From the IMG/VR virus record IMGVR_UViG_3300006086_000015, positions 1 to 37,654 of that record: DNA of 37,654 nt; one strand, given 5' to 3'. Made by a program: the position numbers and the translations under genes. The notes beneath the pieces are model-generated. The model saw only the letters and a list, made by a program, of their open reading frames with translations. It had not been told where the DNA came from and ran no database searches. The stretch comes from a virus. Position 1 is the stretch's first letter; every line of letters begins with the position of its first letter. Shown one piece after another: positions 30,901 through 37,654 of the stretch.

Positions 30901-31925
30901 CGCTCGATAGCTCTATGGAAAGTACCTTTGATGATGGCTTTTCTGCACTGAAACAAAGTCTTGCTGGCTACGCAACAAGTTTGGGTTTGGCAACGACTAC
31001 TATCACGGGTTACAGCAAGCAAATTAAGCTGGAGTTAACCGATGATGCGGCTAGCAACACCCAAAAAATTACTGACCTGTTCAGCAGTATGGGCGATGAA
31101 ATGGCGAATGGCCTCATCCCCAATATGGCTGATTTTGCGCTGCAGGGGGAAACATCGGCTACAACCTTGCAACGTTTGGCCGGTGTATTTGATGCCACTA
31201 ATGCTGCTGCATCACTCTTGGGTGCTAACTTTGAAACTGCCTTTAGTGGCATTGGTTTAAGCAGTGCTAAGGCTCGCCAATCGCTCATTGATTTAAGTGG
31301 CGGTCTGGAAGCGTTCAGCCAAAAAGTCGCCTTTTACTACGATAACTTTTACAGCGATCAAGAGAAAGGCGCGCGTTCGTTTGCAGAACTTGATGCTAAG
31401 TTGGATAAGTTAGGTATCAGTGTTGATTTAACCAAAGATGCCTTCCGCGCAAAAATGGAAGATGTCAATATCACGCAAAACCCAGAGCAATATGCGGCGC
31501 TGTTAGATTTGGCGCCCTTGTTTACACAGGTACTGCAAAACCTTGGAGATTCCGCTGCAGGTAAAAAAATCGGTGTAGGTGTTGATGCCACCGGCCTGAG
31601 TGACAAACAATTGGCAGATATTAATCAATCAGCGGACAGCTGGTTTAGCACCTATCAACCCCAAATACAGGCGCAAACGGATCAAGCAGCCGCTACGACT
31701 GACGCCATTGTAAATTTAACCAATGTGTCAGCCACCGCATCTGAGGCGGTACGTGCCGCGATTGCGGACGGCAATAGTCAGTTGGCGCAAATTCTTGCAG
31801 CCATAGGGGCAAGTGGCATGAGTGCAGAAGCCCAAGGCCGCGCCATCGCTGCAGCAATTGCCAGCATGGGCAAAACAACCGTCAGTGCTGTTGAAACTGC
31901 CGTAGCCAGTGGGCAACGTAATTGA
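27912..31925 (+). CDS. Tape measure protein
   Basis: A 1337-residue protein, the longest in the window, that sets tail length. It starts MALNLEILLKLLGTDRAATD at the ATG at 27912 (AGG six bases upstream); an upstream frame to 27843 lies in the T gene. A tape-measure N-terminal region (about 80-260) is followed by hydrophobic helices, and then by two related copies of a segment (GHxxLTExQKxxI...SGxxLTxxxxxLxxLI) about 77 residues apart, near 29481 and 29712. A Gly-rich membrane-like stretch (about 810-930) follows. It ends with the TGA overlapping the next start. Confidence 0.92.
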   Translation: MALNLEILLKLLGTDRAATDLNGVADSVKRVGNESKNASDQMASGTSAIAEQLERMQKFALGFIAFEKLTEYASKTIELADSWTNLNAKMVLATGNAAAAKEVTAQLFDVAQNLRVPLDETAKLFGRLVPALKEFGGGTNEAMRLTQELSMSLKLSGATTAEAGAAMLQFSQAMSAGALRGEEFNSMADAAPRFLKALSDGMGVSRGALKSLAEQGKLTTDVVYDALSKQLPVLKDEFGKLPLTVGDAWTKMGNAAMKAVGETDTAAGGTHHLALALEAVANNLPMLIDGVIRITEVTLAYFAVVKGGPMLMEALALAQGALTYSLATLGLAMELSTNKWELFTTNLSNSKGVFAECATGLGALKVAGSLMMAAFVGWEIGSWLSENFVEARIAGIAFVNAMLQGWEYIKYAAEVAFLTIKAAWDAQHGDFSGITNFTQKLGELSAAHEKELKLISSTTDAMIEDEVARTNATNATKNQTEASDKLNNTANQTAKQAKDMHDAYDRFTKKLIEHTDELKDTIAGHAHLTETQKVAIQVSEFLNSSGQKLTQTEKDKLQSLIASANGLESQSAAMLVADGKYKSLTSSIESQITRLKEQAAGHDKLTESQKLTIAATDLLAKSGNNLTTAQRALLEQLIGTMTGLQSQTDAEEKATKAREEHTKKVEEGLRTLQTSLEKAVEEQYTIGKTAAQVRQLELARDRETLATLNATQAREGCSQALDADIEAMKKRISLEEQLDTQLTTNEGLKKQQDQIKANTESWTKFADDIGKDFTDGFQRMLENGKSGWDSFTSSIRNTFQKELVQWLYSAFAKPIVVSMVAGFSGGASAGTTTGASGLSSLMNLFGGGSGGGITGSVGSGLMSLGNMVGSTSILGFGAGMNAGAGAAGTAAGYGSMAGSVLSVAGPVAAYLAAGTALYKGISGEFSTGNTGKIIGLLTGGIGGGLFNRAFGMGEKKVSSFGVEGTFSGSDFNGQNYANWKQKGGWFKSDKKGTNYSSLDSSMESTFDDGFSALKQSLAGYATSLGLATTTITGYSKQIKLELTDDAASNTQKITDLFSSMGDEMANGLIPNMADFALQGETSATTLQRLAGVFDATNAAASLLGANFETAFSGIGLSSAKARQSLIDLSGGLEAFSQKVAFYYDNFYSDQEKGARSFAELDAKLDKLGISVDLTKDAFRAKMEDVNITQNPEQYAALLDLAPLFTQVLQNLGDSAAGKKIGVGVDATGLSDKQLADINQSADSWFSTYQPQIQAQTDQAAATTDAIVNLTNVSATASEAVRAAIADGNSQLAQILAAIGASGMSAEAQGRAIAAAIASMGKTTVSAVETAVASGQRN

Positions 31926-33394
31926 TTACCGATGCGCAATATTCTGCTTGGTTAGCGCTGGACGGTGAGATCCGCTGCGTGCTGATTGAGGCTGATGTGT
32001 ATAGCGGCGGCTCAGTTATGCAGCGCTATATGTCTAATATTGCCTTTGCATCTTCACCGGGTGATTCACCGGCCAACACCAACTACGATGATATTGTTAT
32101 TTCGGTGCCGCGCTTCAAGGCTGGGATTGCTGAAGCCTTGGGTGGCAATACGCAAGTAAGCTATGGCGAGATAGATATCGACAACTCCAGCGGCGCCCGC
32201 GATGCGTGGTTAAACGATGCATGGGATGGCCGTGCTGTGCGTATGTACTTGGGTGCCCCCTCATGGGCAAAGGCCGACTTCCGCCAAATTCTCGCGGGCA
32301 TCGCCGTTGATATTGTGGCCAAAGACAGCAACACGCTAACCCTAAAAATCAGTGATAAGCAGCAGCTACTCAACGGCCAAATTCAAAAAAATTTACTGGG
32401 CGGCTCAACGGCAAATGCGCAAAAAAATATCCCACTGACCTTCGGTGAGGTATACAACATTGAGCCGCTATTAATAGACGCCGCTACCCGCCAATATCAA
32501 CTACACGATGGCCAAATTGAAGCCATCACCACGGTTTACGACAACGGTAAATCGGTTGCCTTTACGCCCAATTTAACTACCGGCACCTTCACCTTGAGTG
32601 CGGCACCGGTTGGCCGCGTCACTGCTGATGCCAAAGGTTGCAAGCTGGGCGGAACCTACATCAATAAAGTGGCTGATATTATTCAGCGCATTCTCACGGT
32701 GCGTACTTCATTAACCACCGGCGATTTGGATACCGCTACCTTTACCGCCTTAAACACTCTCTGCGCGCAGACCGTTGGTATCTATATTGGTGAGCGCCGC
32801 AATACCTTAGATGTACTGGATGAACTTATCAAAACCATTGGCGGCTTTTACGGTTTTGGTCGCGCTGGCTTGTTTAAAGTTGGCCGACTGGATGCCCCCA
32901 GCGGCTCACCGGTAATTGATTTAGTCGCCGATGATATTGAAGAATTTGGATTAACCGTAAAATCCAGAACGCTCCCGATTGCGACCGTTCGCCTTGGTTA
33001 TAAACGCAATTGGACACTGCAACCAGACGGTTTAGACAGTAGCGTAACCATCGCCCGCCGTGCCGAATTAGCCGATCAATACCAAGTTGTATCAGCGACC
33101 AATACTGGCATTGGCACCACCTTTTTAACCCCGCTTTCTCCCGATGTTGTCGGCACCTTGTTGGTGTCTCAAAGCGATGCGCAAACTGAGGCCAATCGCC
33201 GTGCAACACTCGCCTCCCAACTGCGTTATCGCTATGTCGCTCGGTGCTTTACCGCCGCCGCTAGAATTGAACTCGGTCAAGTGATCCGCCTTACCCATCC
33301 TCGCTATTCTTTCGCCATAGGTGCTCTTGCTGTGGTGGTTGATATTGATGAATCCCCAACCAGCAATGAGTCGGTTTTAGAACTTTGGTTGTGA
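31922..33394 (+). CDS. Distal tail / tail tip protein
   Basis: A 490-residue protein, starting at TTG overlapping the tape measure stop; no better start is visible. It is beta-rich (VLIEADVYSGGSVMQRYMSN, SVPRFKAGIAEALGGNTQVS, LPIATVRLGYKRNWTLQPD). The order after tape measure and the general pattern fit the tail hub or distal tail proteins of D3112/B3-type phages. Specific family assignment is uncertain. Confidence 0.75.
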   Translation: MITDAQYSAWLALDGEIRCVLIEADVYSGGSVMQRYMSNIAFASSPGDSPANTNYDDIVISVPRFKAGIAEALGGNTQVSYGEIDIDNSSGARDAWLNDAWDGRAVRMYLGAPSWAKADFRQILAGIAVDIVAKDSNTLTLKISDKQQLLNGQIQKNLLGGSTANAQKNIPLTFGEVYNIEPLLIDAATRQYQLHDGQIEAITTVYDNGKSVAFTPNLTTGTFTLSAAPVGRVTADAKGCKLGGTYINKVADIIQRILTVRTSLTTGDLDTATFTALNTLCAQTVGIYIGERRNTLDVLDELIKTIGGFYGFGRAGLFKVGRLDAPSGSPVIDLVADDIEEFGLTVKSRTLPIATVRLGYKRNWTLQPDGLDSSVTIARRAELADQYQVVSATNTGIGTTFLTPLSPDVVGTLLVSQSDAQTEANRRATLASQLRYRYVARCFTAAARIELGQVIRLTHPRYSFAIGALAVVVDIDESPTSNESVLELWL

Positions 33395-33403
33395 GTATTC
33401 ACA

Positions 33404-34222
33404 GTGAGAATGATTACGGTAAATGAGGGGGATGCAGCAACCATTACTGCAATACCCGCCGCCGTTGCCACCATGCCCACCACCAATTTACAAAACCCTT
33501 TTCGCTCCAAAATGCGCTGCGCCACACTCACCAATCAAGTGATAAAGCTGGTGTGGCCAAGTACAAAAATTCTCAGTGGTTTAGCGTTATTGCGGCACAA
33601 CCTAACCAGTCAAGCCACATGGCAAGTACAAATTTATTCGGATGCCGCCGCAACCCTATTGGTGTGGGATTCGGGTGCGCAACTGGCCTGCCCAGCAAAG
33701 GCGTTGGGGGATTTAAGTTGGGGTATTGAACCCTTGGGTGCCTCTGTATTTACCGGCTGGGCTTACGCATTTAGCACCATGTGGTTTGCACCAGTAGCGG
33801 GTATGGTCGTAGTGATTACGCTCTCAGATTCAGCGAATCCCGATGGTTTTTTACAGGCCGCAAGGTTGTTTATTGGCAACTATATCGAACCCATCAATGG
33901 CCCAAGTTACGGACTGAAATTGAAGTGGACTGAATCAACCCGCCAGCGCCGAACAGACGGCGGCAGTCTTCGCAGTGATGCGACAGAACCCTATCGCTCA
34001 CTCACCGTTTCATTGGATTGGTTAGATGAAACTGACCGCCCAAGGCTGTTAGAGGTTGGGCGTTTAGTTGGGCTGAGAAAAGACATTTTTTTAAGTATTT
34101 ACCCAGGTAAAGGTGGTGCGCTAGAGCGCGATAACACCATGCAATGCAAGTTCACCAACGACATAGAACTCACCACAAGCGTAGGCCGTTACACCGCGCC
34201 TTTGACGTTACAGGAGGCATAA
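33404..34222 (+). CDS. Tail protein, B3/D3112 type
   Basis: The 272-residue protein is beta-rich, with LSGLALLRHNLTSQATWQVQ, SWGIEPLGASVFTGWAYAF and TRQRRTDGGSLRSDATEPYR. It may be a minor tail tip component. A GTG start at 33404 is given; an ATG two codons later is equally possible. It is close to both neighbours, and its stop touches the next ribosome binding site (AGGAGG). Confidence 0.72.
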   Translation: MRMITVNEGDAATITAIPAAVATMPTTNLQNPFRSKMRCATLTNQVIKLVWPSTKILSGLALLRHNLTSQATWQVQIYSDAAATLLVWDSGAQLACPAKALGDLSWGIEPLGASVFTGWAYAFSTMWFAPVAGMVVVITLSDSANPDGFLQAARLFIGNYIEPINGPSYGLKLKWTESTRQRRTDGGSLRSDATEPYRSLTVSLDWLDETDRPRLLEVGRLVGLRKDIFLSIYPGKGGALERDNTMQCKFTNDIELTTSVGRYTAPLTLQEA

Positions 34223-34651
34223 ATGGCGAACTGGTCAGACATTAGTTTTGCCGCAACGCAAACAGACTACATAGCGCGCTTAGAACTGCTGCGCACTCGC
34301 TCGCAAGCCGTTGCTACCGAGGTGGAAAATGCGCGTGGTGGACAAGCGGATCTTATTACCCGCATTCAGCAGTGCATGGTGATGAGTGTTGGTTTTACGC
34401 AAGACGTGAACGCCAATAACAACAGAATCCGCAATGTTCCAACTGCTATCTACAACGATGAAGCGATCAATAAAGCCTACGGTGATGCCATCAAAGCTTA
34501 TGCAGATGGCTTGGCATTTGCCGCCGCTCTACCAGCCCAAGCCGGTGGTTATGGTTTAGGTATTTCAACCGATGGCACTACCGCCGCATGGGGGCTATCG
34601 GTGCCTGATGCTATCGCGATTTTAAATTCATTCGGCTATTTCAACAGTTAA
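34223..34651 (+). CDS. Hypothetical tail-associated protein, 142 aa
   Basis: A strong AGGAGG stands five bases before the ATG. The first half is helical (DYIARLELLRTRSQAVATEV). The middle has VGFTQDVNANNNRIRNVPTA, a phrase common in phage fibre proteins, where it opens a fibre shaft. It may be a small tail fibre component or adaptor. No further domain is recognised. Confidence 0.68.
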   Translation: MANWSDISFAATQTDYIARLELLRTRSQAVATEVENARGGQADLITRIQQCMVMSVGFTQDVNANNNRIRNVPTAIYNDEAINKAYGDAIKAYADGLAFAAALPAQAGGYGLGISTDGTTAAWGLSVPDAIAILNSFGYFNS

Positions 34652-34668
34652 AGAGCGAGAGGGCTTTT

Positions 34669-35367
34669 ATGTCAAATGCATTGTGGGGAGTGGTACCGGC
34701 AGAATTCGACGGCGGTACTGCCACGGTTGGTTTTAATGCAAATAATGGCACAGTCGCCAAGATTTTGCTGGATGTTTTGGCGCCAGCATCGGCCGTGTTA
34801 ACCGGCACACCATCCCCCCTGTTTTTGGGCGGCGGGTCAATCTTTGACATAGTTGCTACCAGTAGCGATGCGGCTGCAAAAGATATTTTGCTGTGGCATT
34901 GCAGAGTAATGTCCACTCCCAGCGTACTGTTAACAACGACGGCTAACACTCTGGGGAGGGCAACTGGCACTTGGGTATCAGAGGGCTACCAAGTGGGTGA
35001 AACTCTGATGTTATTTGGTACATCTGGCAATGGAAATTCTGGACAAGATGGTATTCCGTGCATGATTACTAGCATCGTAAATCAGGTAATTACGTTTCAA
35101 GGTACACCCTTGGCTGCTAGTGCTGGTCTCACGTCTGGTACCCGTGTTTGCAAGGCGTATAACTGGCAGCGCCAGACGGTAACCGCAGGTTCTGGCATTA
35201 CATCCGGCGTTGCAAGCCAGCAGATCTTGGGTGGGAGTAATGATGGCTCGACTGTGAGAAGCGAACGCAAAATCGGCAAAAACGACATTATTGCCGTATC
35301 TATGCAGGCTGCTGTTTCAGCGCTCCCCGCACAGGTTGTCGTTAACGCTCAATATGCACGTTATTAG
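34669..35367 (+). CDS. Hypothetical tail or receptor-associated protein, 232 aa
   Basis: A beta-rich, Gly/Ser/Thr-rich protein (NALWGVVPAEFDGGTATVGF, then TTTANTLGRATGTWVSEGYQ and TAGSGITSGVASQQILGGSN). GAGAGGG precedes the ATG. It lies between the 142-aa protein and the BNR-repeat protein and probably belongs to the tail tip. Family not recognised. Confidence 0.68.
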   Translation: MSNALWGVVPAEFDGGTATVGFNANNGTVAKILLDVLAPASAVLTGTPSPLFLGGGSIFDIVATSSDAAAKDILLWHCRVMSTPSVLLTTTANTLGRATGTWVSEGYQVGETLMLFGTSGNGNSGQDGIPCMITSIVNQVITFQGTPLAASAGLTSGTRVCKAYNWQRQTVTAGSGITSGVASQQILGGSNDGSTVRSERKIGKNDIIAVSMQAAVSALPAQVVVNAQYARY

Positions 35368-35376
35368 GGTTAAGTT

Positions 35377-36663
35377 ATGCAAGGTCAAAGTGTAGGTTTA
35401 CCCAGTAAGACCACATCATCTTTTAGAGCGGGTGATATGAAATTCATGTCACCTTACTGCCCGATTATGTTTGATGATGAGGGCGGCACATGGTTGAAAA
35501 CGGGGAACTTCTCAACGTGGAGTTCCCGCTACCAACGCCTTCTTAAAAATAATAAAGGCTTTTGTGTTCGCGATTTACCAACCGCTGTTGCGTGTCCATT
35601 CACGAGTTATAGCAGTGGTAATAATATCTACTATCAAGGTGGTAACTACTACTATGTGGGTGGTAACGGTTCTTCGGGTGGCAGTGAGGCTGGACAAGGG
35701 GCAGATTTGAGCTTTAGCGGCACATCGCTTAGTGCAGGCTTAACGGCCATCACGTTTGCATCCTGCTCTATGATGATGGGAACTGTCATCACTGTGGGTG
35801 GAAGTCCAAATGGCGGTATTATTGGCGTGGCCAGTTCTGCCAGCGGGGCTGCATTCGCAGCAGTGACGGGGGTGCCTGTCAGTACTAACATTGCAAACAT
35901 GGTATCCAATACCGCAGGTACGTTAGGCCTCTGTATTCCACTAGGCGGCGTCTCTAATGGTGCTATCTACACAACTACCAATGGCTCTGCGTTTACTTCT
36001 CGTGTTGGTGCAGGTGGTACCTCTGGGTTCATCAATGGCACCTATTGGTCGCCCTGTGCAGCAGCTTTCTTGTTTGTTGGCAGCAACTTCATCAATAAGA
36101 CAACTGATGGCTACACACAGACAGCCTGCTCAATCCCGGCTGGTTTTACGTTTACATCAAGCGACTCGTGGAAGCTAAGAGCCGCAAGCTCATCAACATC
36201 AACAGTGATCATCATGACTGATGGCCGCTTGCTGAGAACCACAGACGGCGTTAATTTCACCATCATAGATCCTGTAGCATTTGGCGCATTACCTATTGGC
36301 ACTGGTGCGGCAAAAGCCAGCTGGGACGGTTCTCGTTATGTCATTTTTGTAAGGCGAACAGCATCAGGTTCGCCCACATTCCTGTGTTCCGATGATGACG
36401 GGGTGACTTGGTATGATTCATTGGCCTACGAGGATGTTTCTTTATCGTCTGCGGCTTATGTGAATGTGTTGTCTCTATCGTTCGTAAACGGGAAGCAGAT
36501 AGCAAGTTGCTCCATATCAGGGGGCTCAACAGTGACCAGAACTTACGATTTAACGGGCATCGTTGGGCGTTCTGTCCAACCAACCAAAGTGGGGTTGGCG
36601 GTGCAGGCTGGCAACGGTGGCACCACATTTCCGCTCACTGGCTATATAAAGGTGGCATCATGA
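35377..36663 (+). CDS. BNR-repeat tail protein, candidate receptor-binding protein
   Basis: A 428-residue protein with several Asp-box-like repeats: YTTTNGSAFT (about 198-207), NKTTDGYTQT, LRTTDGVNFT and CSDDDGVTWYD. These suggest a beta-propeller of the BNR type, as in sialidase-like and glycan-binding proteins. The N-terminal 80 residues (SFRAGDMKFMSPYCPIMFDD) may attach it to the tail, and a Gly/Tyr-rich stretch (YYQGGNYYYVGGNGSSGGSE) forms a linker. The last gene region before the end module fits a receptor-binding role; ligand unknown. Confidence 0.75.
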   Translation: MQGQSVGLPSKTTSSFRAGDMKFMSPYCPIMFDDEGGTWLKTGNFSTWSSRYQRLLKNNKGFCVRDLPTAVACPFTSYSSGNNIYYQGGNYYYVGGNGSSGGSEAGQGADLSFSGTSLSAGLTAITFASCSMMMGTVITVGGSPNGGIIGVASSASGAAFAAVTGVPVSTNIANMVSNTAGTLGLCIPLGGVSNGAIYTTTNGSAFTSRVGAGGTSGFINGTYWSPCAAAFLFVGSNFINKTTDGYTQTACSIPAGFTFTSSDSWKLRAASSSTSTVIIMTDGRLLRTTDGVNFTIIDPVAFGALPIGTGAAKASWDGSRYVIFVRRTASGSPTFLCSDDDGVTWYDSLAYEDVSLSSAAYVNVLSLSFVNGKQIASCSISGGSTVTRTYDLTGIVGRSVQPTKVGLAVQAGNGGTTFPLTGYIKVAS

Positions 36664-36989
36664 GTTATCAAATTTTTACACCACCACCAGCGCCGGTTCA
36701 AACATACGACACAACGTGGCTACTTGATGTTGGCGCTTTCTTTGATCGCTTTGGTGCGGTCAAAATGGCAATTCTTACCAGCACTGACACAACAGTGAAA
36801 GCTATCGTCACAGATGCGATGAGTCGTAAGTGGATTGATCTTAAACGAACCGACTTGGCTCAAGCATTAAACTCACTGGTCGGGCTGCTGAGTGCGCAGG
36901 GGATGACAGCTGCATTACGAGACTCCATTATTAACACGCCCGCTGCACCCAATGAGCAGTTAGCGCTAATCAAGCTCTACTTTAGCTGA
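36660..36989 (+). CDS. Hypothetical tail-end protein, 109 aa
   Basis: The ATG overlaps the previous stop (ATGA). The protein starts SYQIFTPPPAPVQTYDTTWL and is otherwise helical (KAIVTDAMSRKWIDLKRTDL, SLVGLLSAQGMTAALRDSII). It may be a chaperone or small accessory of the preceding receptor-binding protein, a common arrangement in phages; this is inferred only from order. A longer frame from 36507 is within the previous gene. Confidence 0.68.
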   Translation: MSYQIFTPPPAPVQTYDTTWLLDVGAFFDRFGAVKMAILTSTDTTVKAIVTDAMSRKWIDLKRTDLAQALNSLVGLLSAQGMTAALRDSIINTPAAPNEQLALIKLYFS

Positions 36990-36997
36990 GGCTGGAT

Positions 36998-37420
36998 ATG
37001 AAAGTTATCTACTGCGCGAATAACTCAATTGGCTCTTGGCTGATCCGCCTCTTCACATGGTCACGCTTCAGTCATACCGTTTATGTTGAAGACGATACCC
37101 ATGTTATCGACTCGACACTTCAACATGGTGGTGTACGGCGGCGGTTGCTAGCAGATATCTACAGTCAGTACCCAACCATTGCCGAGGTGACAATTGATTT
37201 GCCCGATGAGCAAGCGGCATTGGAGTTTGCGCGAGCACAGATTGGTAAACCCTATGATCAGACAGCCATTTTAGGGTTTGTCTTCCACCGAAACTGGGCT
37301 GAAGATGATTCGTGGTTCTGTAGTGAGTTAATTGAAGCAGTGGCTGTTGCAGGCAAGCGGCTGCGATTCAGAGATGGGTTGTACCGAATCTCGCCAGAAC
37401 TTAGTTATACCGTGATTTAA
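36998..37420 (+). CDS. Permuted NlpC/P60-type (YiiX-like) peptidase
   Basis: A 140-residue protein whose motif order is that of circularly permuted NlpC/P60 enzymes: FSHTVYV (H26) first, then WFCSELI (C108, E110), with QIGKPYDQTA between. Such enzymes cleave peptide or amide bonds, in peptidoglycan or in acyl substrates. In a tail module it could help DNA entry through the cell wall. It is the last late gene, ahead of the terminator at 37480. Confidence 0.8.
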   Translation: MKVIYCANNSIGSWLIRLFTWSRFSHTVYVEDDTHVIDSTLQHGGVRRRLLADIYSQYPTIAEVTIDLPDEQAALEFARAQIGKPYDQTAILGFVFHRNWAEDDSWFCSELIEAVAVAGKRLRFRDGLYRISPELSYTVI

Positions 37421-37479
37421 AGAGAGGGTGACAACACAAGGTGTACTAGGCATTTGCTAGAATGGAATTTGTTTTCAAT

Positions 37480-37508
37480 GGGGGCAAGAGATTGCCCCCT
37501 TTATTTAT
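37480..37508 (+). terminator. Strong terminator of the late operon
   Basis: GGGGGCAA (37480-37487) pairs perfectly with TTGCCCCC (37492-37499) around the tetraloop GAGA, followed by TTTATTTAT. It ends the rightward late transcript just inside the right prophage end. Its T tract overlaps the inner right-end transposase repeat. Confidence 0.9.
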
Positions 37509-37544
37509 CGCGCAGATGACGCAAATTTATCGCGCGCGGCATCA
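37503..37544. promoter_or_regulatory. Right end transposase-binding repeats
   Basis: ATTTATCGCGC occurs at 37503-37513 and 37525-37535, a 22-bp spacing. The core ATTTATC is the inverse of the GATAAAT repeats at the left end. The outer copy ends 13 bp before the terminal TCA at 37542-37544, matching the 13-bp offset on the left. This symmetry defines the right prophage end. Confidence 0.75.
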
Positions 37545-37550
37545 ATTTAC
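37545..37550. repeat. Right copy of 6-bp target site duplication
   Basis: ATTTAC follows the proposed right terminus directly, equal to the six bases at 115-120. An A before both copies allows a 7-base reading if the right end is moved one base. Confidence 0.75.
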
Positions 37551-37559
37551 CGAATTAAA

Positions 37560-37654
<95 letters not shown>

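Larger units (their letters stand above)
121..37544. mobile_element. Complete Mu-like transposable prophage, siphovirus-type tail
   Basis: The element is bounded by a 6-bp direct repeat and by inverted termini TGAAGGGAACTGAGATAAAT (left) and TGATGCCGCGCGCGATAAAT (right, reverse complement). It carries DDE transposase and MuB-like genes, a Mor/GemA/DksA-type early operon, a repressor, lysis genes, a Mu-type head module and a long non-contractile tail module with tape measure and tube but no sheath. The early operon runs leftwards and the late operon rightwards, unlike Mu, where most genes run one way. Only csrA looks broken, so the prophage may be functional. Confidence 0.92.

Overview
The window holds one complete transposable (Mu-like) prophage with a siphovirus-type tail, of the general B3/D3112 type, in a gammaproteobacterial chromosome. 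I place it at positions 121-37544 (37,424 bp). Each end carries copies of a GATAAAT motif spaced 22 bp apart, in inverted orientation between the ends and 13 bp inside a 5'-TGA...TCA-3' terminus. The flanks are a 6-bp direct repeat, ATTTAC. The host side is thin. On the right is the C-terminus of a thiolase ([10 protein letters not shown] motif, minus strand). On the left are a rho-independent terminator that probably belonged to that thiolase gene and the first seven codons of another leftward gene. Base composition and protein style suggest a Cellvibrio-like gammaproteobacterium; this is a weak guess.

Layout. (1) 251-8512, minus strand: a tightly packed early operon. It begins with a Ner/Cro-like HTH protein, then accessory early genes, an IclR-type HTH protein, a MuA-like DDE transposase, a MuB-like AAA ATPase, a DUF3164 protein, a DksA/TraR-type zinc finger, a small membrane protein, GemA, and ends with a Mor-type activator at the left end. 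(2) 8513-8610: overlapping divergent promoters with a perfect 20-bp palindrome, ahead of the rightward repressor gene at 8611. (3) 9076-12614: an AT-rich cargo region with two membrane proteins that share a Q-x-F...VAGG[DN]I motif related to the repressor tail, an exported protein with its own terminator, a three-gene cassette (one soluble and two membrane proteins), and a csrA gene broken by an amber codon. (4) 12636-14029, minus strand: five small genes ending upstream in a Gp49-like protein. (5) 14191-37420, plus strand: the late genes. These are holin, transglycosylase, Rz/Rz1 spanins, small and large terminase, portal, gpF with a nuclease-like tail, gpG, protease with nested scaffold, decoration and capsid proteins, head-tail connectors, tail tube, G/GT chaperones with an A AAA AAC frameshift site, tape measure, tail tip proteins, a BNR-repeat candidate receptor-binding protein and a permuted NlpC/P60-type peptidase, closed by a strong terminator.

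Expected working. The repressor holds the early promoter off. After induction, MuA- and MuB-like proteins replicate the genome by transposition, Mor switches on later genes, and the late operon builds and releases virions. All expected modules look intact, so the prophage could be functional. The least understood parts are the cargo genes at 9076-12614 and the motif linking two of them to the repressor.
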